Assembly (NCBI RefSeq): GCF_013387495.1
Contig: NZ_JABZEE010000061.1
Location: 1-33,859 of the forward strand
Source of the DNA: Streptomyces sp. PKU-EA00015
GTDB taxonomy: Bacteria > Actinomycetota > Actinomycetes > Streptomycetales > Streptomycetaceae
Length of the DNA: 33,859 nt
Reading direction: 5' to 3'
In this document: one piece after another, positions 30,812-33,859 of the stretch
How positions within the stretch are numbered: the stretch's first letter is position 1
Layout: each line of letters starts with the position of its first letter
Notes under the pieces: generated by a model
Databases searched by the model: none
Told to the model about the DNA's origin: nothing
What the model saw: the letters and a program-made list of their open reading frames with translations, nothing else
Position numbers and translations under genes: made by a program

Positions 30812-32164
30812 TCAGCGGGCGGCGCCGGCTCCGTCGGCCACCGGGGTGACCTCGACGAGGTCGGGCTTCGGCTCCCGGTCCAGGATCGAGCCGAGGATCT
30901 CGCCGACCCGGATCGCGGTGTTGGACAGCAGGGAGGACGTGATGCCGTGGGTGTGCTCGGTGCCACCCTGCAGGTAGATGCCGCAGCGCAGTTCGGGGTC
31001 GGTCGCGAGGCGGTAGTCGCGCTCGACGCGGACGCGGCCCTGGTCGTCACGGTGGCAGCGGTTCGCGACCGGACCGAGGAGACCGAGGGCGTCGGCGCTC
31101 TCGTAACCGGTGGCGCACACGACGACGTCGGCGTCCAGCCGGCTCTCCTCCCCGGTGACCAGGGAGGTGATGGTGGCGCTGACCGAGTCGGCCGTCTCCG
31201 TGACGTCGGTGAGGCGGGAGACGTTCAGGAAGCGGAGACGCTCGGCGCCGAGGACCTTCTCCTGGTACGCCTGCCGGTACAGGTCGTCGATCAGGTCGAT
31301 GTCCACCACGGAGTAGTTGGTGTTGCCGTGGTAGTCCATCAGCTTGCGCTTGATGTCGTCGGGTGCCGTGTAGTACTCGTCGACCGCCGCGGGGTCGAAG
31401 ATGCGGTTGGCGAAGCTGCTGTCGTCGGCCGGGCTGTACCCGTAGCGCGAGAACACGGCGCAGACCTCGGCGTCGGGGAAGCGGCGGTGCAGGTAGGCGA
31501 CGTTCTCGGCCGCGCTCTGCCCGGCGCCGACGACGATGAAGCGGGAGGGGTCGGTGCCCTCCAGGCCGTCCACCTTGGCGAGCAGGTCGGAGTTGTGCCA
31601 GACGCGGTCGGTCCGCTCGACGCCCTCCGGCATGAGGGGGCGCAGCCCCGTGCCGATGACGAGGTTGCGGGCCCGGTGGACGACGGTCTCCGCTCCGCAC
31701 CGCGCCGTCACGTCGAGGTACTCCACCACACCGTCGCGGACGACGGGCTCGACGGAGACGACCTCGTGACCGTACGAGACCATGTCGTCGACCTTCGCCG
31801 CGGCCCACTCGAAGTAGTCGTGGAACTCCACGCGCAGCGGGAAGAGGTTCTTGTGGTTGACGAAGTCGATCAGCCGGCCCTTGCTCTGCAGGTAGCAGAG
31901 GAAGCTGTACTCGCTGCTCGGGTTGCGGAGCGTCACCAGGTCCTTGAGGAAGGAGACCTGCATGGTCGCGTCGTCGATGAGCATGCCGCGGTGCCAGCCG
32001 AACCGGGGCTGCCGCTCGAAGAAGTGAGCGGTGACCGCCTCCTGCCTTCCGACGCGTGCGTTGTGCTCGCTGAGCGCGATCGCCATGGCCACATTGGACG
32101 GCCCGAAGCCGATGCCTATGAGGTCGTGGATCAGTGGTGCGTCGTCAGGAAGAGTCTGAGACAT
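30812..32164 (-). CDS. L-ornithine N5-monooxygenase (CchB-like)
   Basis: A 450-aa flavin-dependent monooxygenase that hydroxylates the side-chain nitrogen of ornithine using FAD, NADPH and oxygen, making the hydroxamate precursor N5-hydroxyornithine. The FAD-binding motif GIGFGPSNVAMAIAL is near residues 17-31. FLKDLVTLRNPSSEYSFL is the substrate-side segment typical of SidA/PvdA/CchB. The NADPH motif VVGAGQSAAENVAYL lies in the middle, and the closing VVCATGY motif follows. Length and motif order are normal. ATG at 32164 has GGGAG upstream. It is the first gene of the leftward biosynthetic operon, with an iron box about 100 bases upstream. Confidence 0.97.
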   Translation of the reverse strand: MSQTLPDDAPLIHDLIGIGFGPSNVAMAIALSEHNARVGRQEAVTAHFFERQPRFGWHRGMLIDDATMQVSFLKDLVTLRNPSSEYSFLCYLQSKGRLIDFVNHKNLFPLRVEFHDYFEWAAAKVDDMVSYGHEVVSVEPVVRDGVVEYLDVTARCGAETVVHRARNLVIGTGLRPLMPEGVERTDRVWHNSDLLAKVDGLEGTDPSRFIVVGAGQSAAENVAYLHRRFPDAEVCAVFSRYGYSPADDSSFANRIFDPAAVDEYYTAPDDIKRKLMDYHGNTNYSVVDIDLIDDLYRQAYQEKVLGAERLRFLNVSRLTDVTETADSVSATITSLVTGEESRLDADVVVCATGYESADALGLLGPVANRCHRDDQGRVRVERDYRLATDPELRCGIYLQGGTEHTHGITSSLLSNTAIRVGEILGSILDREPKPDLVEVTPVADGAGAAR

Positions 32165-32265
32165 GTCACTCCCATCGTGCGGGACAGCCGCCTGTCAGGC
32201 GTGCTGTCAGGCGTGGGGGAACGGCGGAGCCCGGGCACACCGGGAACCCGGCCGCCGAGCGGAAC

Positions 32266-32284
32266 TTAGGTAAAGCTAACCTGA
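32266..32284 (-). promoter_or_regulatory. Iron box for the leftward biosynthetic operon
   Basis: TTAGGTAAAGCTAACCTGA matches the iron-box consensus at 16 of 19 positions. It lies about 100 bases before the monooxygenase ATG, and no other box was seen before the binding-protein, NRPS or MbtH genes. It may therefore control all four. Confidence 0.8.
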
Positions 32285-32368
32285 TCTGGCCAGACTGTCG
32301 ACGGGGCAAAACGGACACCGATGCCGTTCCCGCGTCAACTGGGGCCCAAATCAGGGCTCATTGCATCC

Positions 32369-32387
32369 TTAGGTAAGGCTTGCTTTA
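32369..32387 (+). promoter_or_regulatory. Iron box for the formyltransferase gene
   Basis: TTAGGTAAGGCTTGCTTTA, a strong left half (TTAGGTAAGGCT) with a weaker right half (14 of 19 overall). It ends 38 bases before the formyltransferase ATG. The 261-base divergent region (32165-32425) holds the two boxes and no gene. Confidence 0.7.
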
Positions 32388-32425
32388 CTAGCCCCGGTCA
32401 GTCGCTTTCCTGAGGAGGAACCCCC

Positions 32426-33373
32426 ATGCGGGTCGTCATGTTCGGCTATCAGACCTGGGGCCATCGCACCCTGCAGGCGCTCCTGGACTCCGAGCACGAC
32501 GTGGTGGCGGTCGTGACGCATCCGAAGAGTGAGCACGCCTACGAGAAGATCTGGAGCGACTCCGTCGCGGACCTCGCCGAGGAGCACGGCGTCCCGGTGA
32601 TCATCCGTAACCGGCCCGACGACGAGGAGCTCTTCCAGCAGCTCAAGGAGGCCGACCCGGACATCATCGTGGCCAACAACTGGCGCACCTGGATCCCGCC
32701 GCGCCTCTACACCCTGCCCCGGCACGGCACGCTGAACGTCCACGACTCGCTGCTGCCCAAGTACGCCGGGTTCTCGCCGCTGATCTGGGCCCTCATCAAC
32801 GGCGAGCCCGAGGTCGGCGTCACGGCTCACATGATGGACGAGGAGCTCGACGCCGGCGACATCGTCATGCAGCACGCGGTCACCGTCGAGCCCACGGACA
32901 CGGCCACCGACCTCTTCCACAAGACGGTCGACCTCATCGCCCCGGTCACCATCGGCGCCCTCGACCTGATCGCCTCCGGGCAGACCGAGTTCACCAAGCA
33001 GGACCGTTCGCAGGCCACCTTCTTCCACAAGCGGGCCGAAGAGGACATCCGGATCAACTGGGACTGGCCCGCCGAGGTCCTGGAGCGCCTGGTCCGCGCC
33101 CAGTCCGCCCCCTACCCGAGCGCCTTCACCTTCCACAAGGGGAAGCGCCTCGAGATCGTCTCCGCCGTCGTGTCCGAAGGCCGATACGGCGGCACCCCAG
33201 GCCGCATCTTCTACCGGGAGGGCGAGGGTGTGGCGATCGTCGCCGGCGCCGATGCCCGCACCGGCCGCAACCACGGCCTGGCGATCACCCGCGTGCGGAC
33301 CGAGGACGGCCGGGAGATGCCCGCGACCGAGTACTTCACCTCCATGGGCGGTTACCTGACCAGCCGCCCCTGA
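32426..33373 (+). CDS. N5-hydroxyornithine formyltransferase (CchA-like)
   Basis: A 315-aa enzyme of the methionyl-tRNA formyltransferase fold that would transfer a formyl group from formyltetrahydrofolate to N5-hydroxyornithine, completing the hydroxamate. The catalytic Asn-His-Asp set is visible: N104 and H106 in LNVHDSLLPKYAG and D145 in LDAGDIV. A C-terminal subdomain (about 205-300) follows the N-terminal hydrolase-like domain. No N-acyltransferase of the acetyl- or malonyl-hydroxyornithine type is visible, so formyl is the expected acyl group. ATG has AGGAGG six bases upstream. It is divergent from the monooxygenase operon, as cchA and cchB are paired in coelichelin loci, and ends at a clear terminator. 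Confidence 0.95.
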   Translation: MRVVMFGYQTWGHRTLQALLDSEHDVVAVVTHPKSEHAYEKIWSDSVADLAEEHGVPVIIRNRPDDEELFQQLKEADPDIIVANNWRTWIPPRLYTLPRHGTLNVHDSLLPKYAGFSPLIWALINGEPEVGVTAHMMDEELDAGDIVMQHAVTVEPTDTATDLFHKTVDLIAPVTIGALDLIASGQTEFTKQDRSQATFFHKRAEEDIRINWDWPAEVLERLVRAQSAPYPSAFTFHKGKRLEIVSAVVSEGRYGGTPGRIFYREGEGVAIVAGADARTGRNHGLAITRVRTEDGREMPATEYFTSMGGYLTSRP

Positions 33374-33396
33374 CGGCCGGCGATCCCCAAGACCAG

Positions 33397-33428
33397 CGGC
33401 CCACCCCGGACGGTCCCGGGGTGGGCCG
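33397..33428 (+). terminator. Terminator after the formyltransferase gene
   Basis: CGGCCCACCCCGG (33397-33409) pairs perfectly with CCGGGGTGGGCCG (33416-33428) around a 6-base loop, followed by a short T-containing tail (CTGCTTTCC). It starts 24 bases after the stop and marks the right end of the siderophore locus. Confidence 0.9.
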
Positions 33429-33730
33429 GCTGCTTTCCCCTTGCATGACGCCGCCCGGCGTACTCAGCCGACCAAGCAACGAAGACGTCCCGTGTTCACG
33501 CCAATTGCTGGGTATGTCCCATCAGTTGACGTGGCATCAGTTGTGTGATCAATACTGTCCGCTGCCGCGCTCGCGAGGTGGTCCTATCCCTGCTCGCGCG
33601 CAGATGAGCGGCACTGTTTCAGGCACGTCGGAAACCTCCGGCGGGCTCGTTCGGCGTGCCGTTTTCCCATGCGCGGAGGGCGTTTTCCGTATGCGGCGGA
33701 TTCGGTTCGCCGATGCGGAAAGGTATCGAG
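33429..33730. other. Gene-free leader region of the right-edge gene
   Basis: No convincing gene is seen. The stretch is less GC-rich than its surroundings. It has a direct repeat CATCAGTTG (33520-33528 and 33535-33543), a possible -35 TTGACG at 33526-33531 with only a poor -10 (TCAATA) 17 bases on, and two CGTTTTCC elements 21 bases apart (33660 and 33681). Confidence 0.5.
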
Positions 33731-33859
33731 GTGAAAATCCCCTACGGGAGATATATCTCCTGTTTGGTGGTGTCGGCGGTGGCGGGAACGCTGCTGCCGC
33801 AGGTCGCCTATGCGGCCCCACCGTCTCCGCCGGGAAAGGACGACGACAAGGGCGTCGTC
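33731..33859 (+). CDS. Secreted protein, 5' end only
   Basis: The first 43 codons of a gene that runs off the window. GTG at 33731 is chosen for GGAAAGG seven bases upstream; an in-frame ATG at 33713 would add six residues but has no ribosome site. The translation begins VKIPYGRYISCLVVSAVAGT and continues LLPQVAYA before APPSPPGKDDDKGVV. That is a basic start, a hydrophobic core and an A-Y-A cleavage site, followed by a Pro/Lys/Asp-rich mature N-terminus. Large secreted RHS/polymorphic-toxin-like proteins of Streptomyces can begin this way, but nothing here proves it. It is separated from the siderophore locus by a terminator and probably unrelated. Confidence 0.65.
   Translation, partial: MKIPYGRYISCLVVSAVAGTLLPQVAYAAPPSPPGKDDDKGVV

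Overview
The window is high-GC actinobacterial DNA and almost certainly comes from a Streptomyces chromosome. Signs of this are the third-position G/C bias, GTG and TTG starts, ATGA/GTGA gene overlaps, DmdR/IdeR-type iron boxes and Streptomyces-style palindromic repeats. Nearly all of it is a biosynthesis, export and uptake locus for a hydroxamate peptide siderophore.

Left edge (1-1209): the 3' end of an acetylglutamate kinase gene (argB), an internally deleted argD relic, a two-way terminator, and a leftward N-acetyltransferase gene of the N-acetylglutamate-synthase type with an iron box in front of it. This looks like a dedicated ornithine supply for an ornithine-based siderophore. Uptake operon (1246-6032, leftward): two FecCD permeases, their ATPase and a YtcJ-like amidohydrolase. 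Export pair (6262-9815, rightward): two half-size ABC exporters whose ATP sites are degenerate in complementary ways. Two iron boxes lie in the divergent region between uptake and export genes.

Middle (9816-13466): a self-contained rightward block encoding a ribbon-helix-helix regulator, a DUF4097 beta-repeat protein and a DrrAB-type ABC transporter. The regulator gene is preceded by repeated, helically phased GGTGCCA motifs. This block sits inside the siderophore locus and ends at a strong two-way terminator.

Biosynthesis (13487-33373): a leftward operon of ornithine N5-monooxygenase, siderophore-binding lipoprotein, a giant NRPS (5191 aa) and an MbtH protein, with a divergent formyltransferase gene. 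The NRPS reads C-A-T / C-A-T-E / C-A-T / C-A-T / C with no thioesterase. Module 3 has the hydroxyornithine code DMENLGLINK. Modules 1 and 4 share a near-identical code, as expected if both load the same (formyl-)hydroxyornithine. Order and enzymes fit an N-acylated tetrapeptide with a C-terminal diketopiperazine, the foroxymithine/erythrochelin plan, and not coelichelin. The module 2 code is not the usual serine code, so the product could be an undescribed relative. Right edge: a terminator, a gene-free stretch and the start of a secreted protein gene.

Other features include three copies of a palindromic repeat (two inserted in frame inside genes), the wreck of a second siderophore-binding-protein gene next to the intact one, and a terminal C domain lacking its catalytic histidine. 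Specificity codes and motif positions were read by eye.
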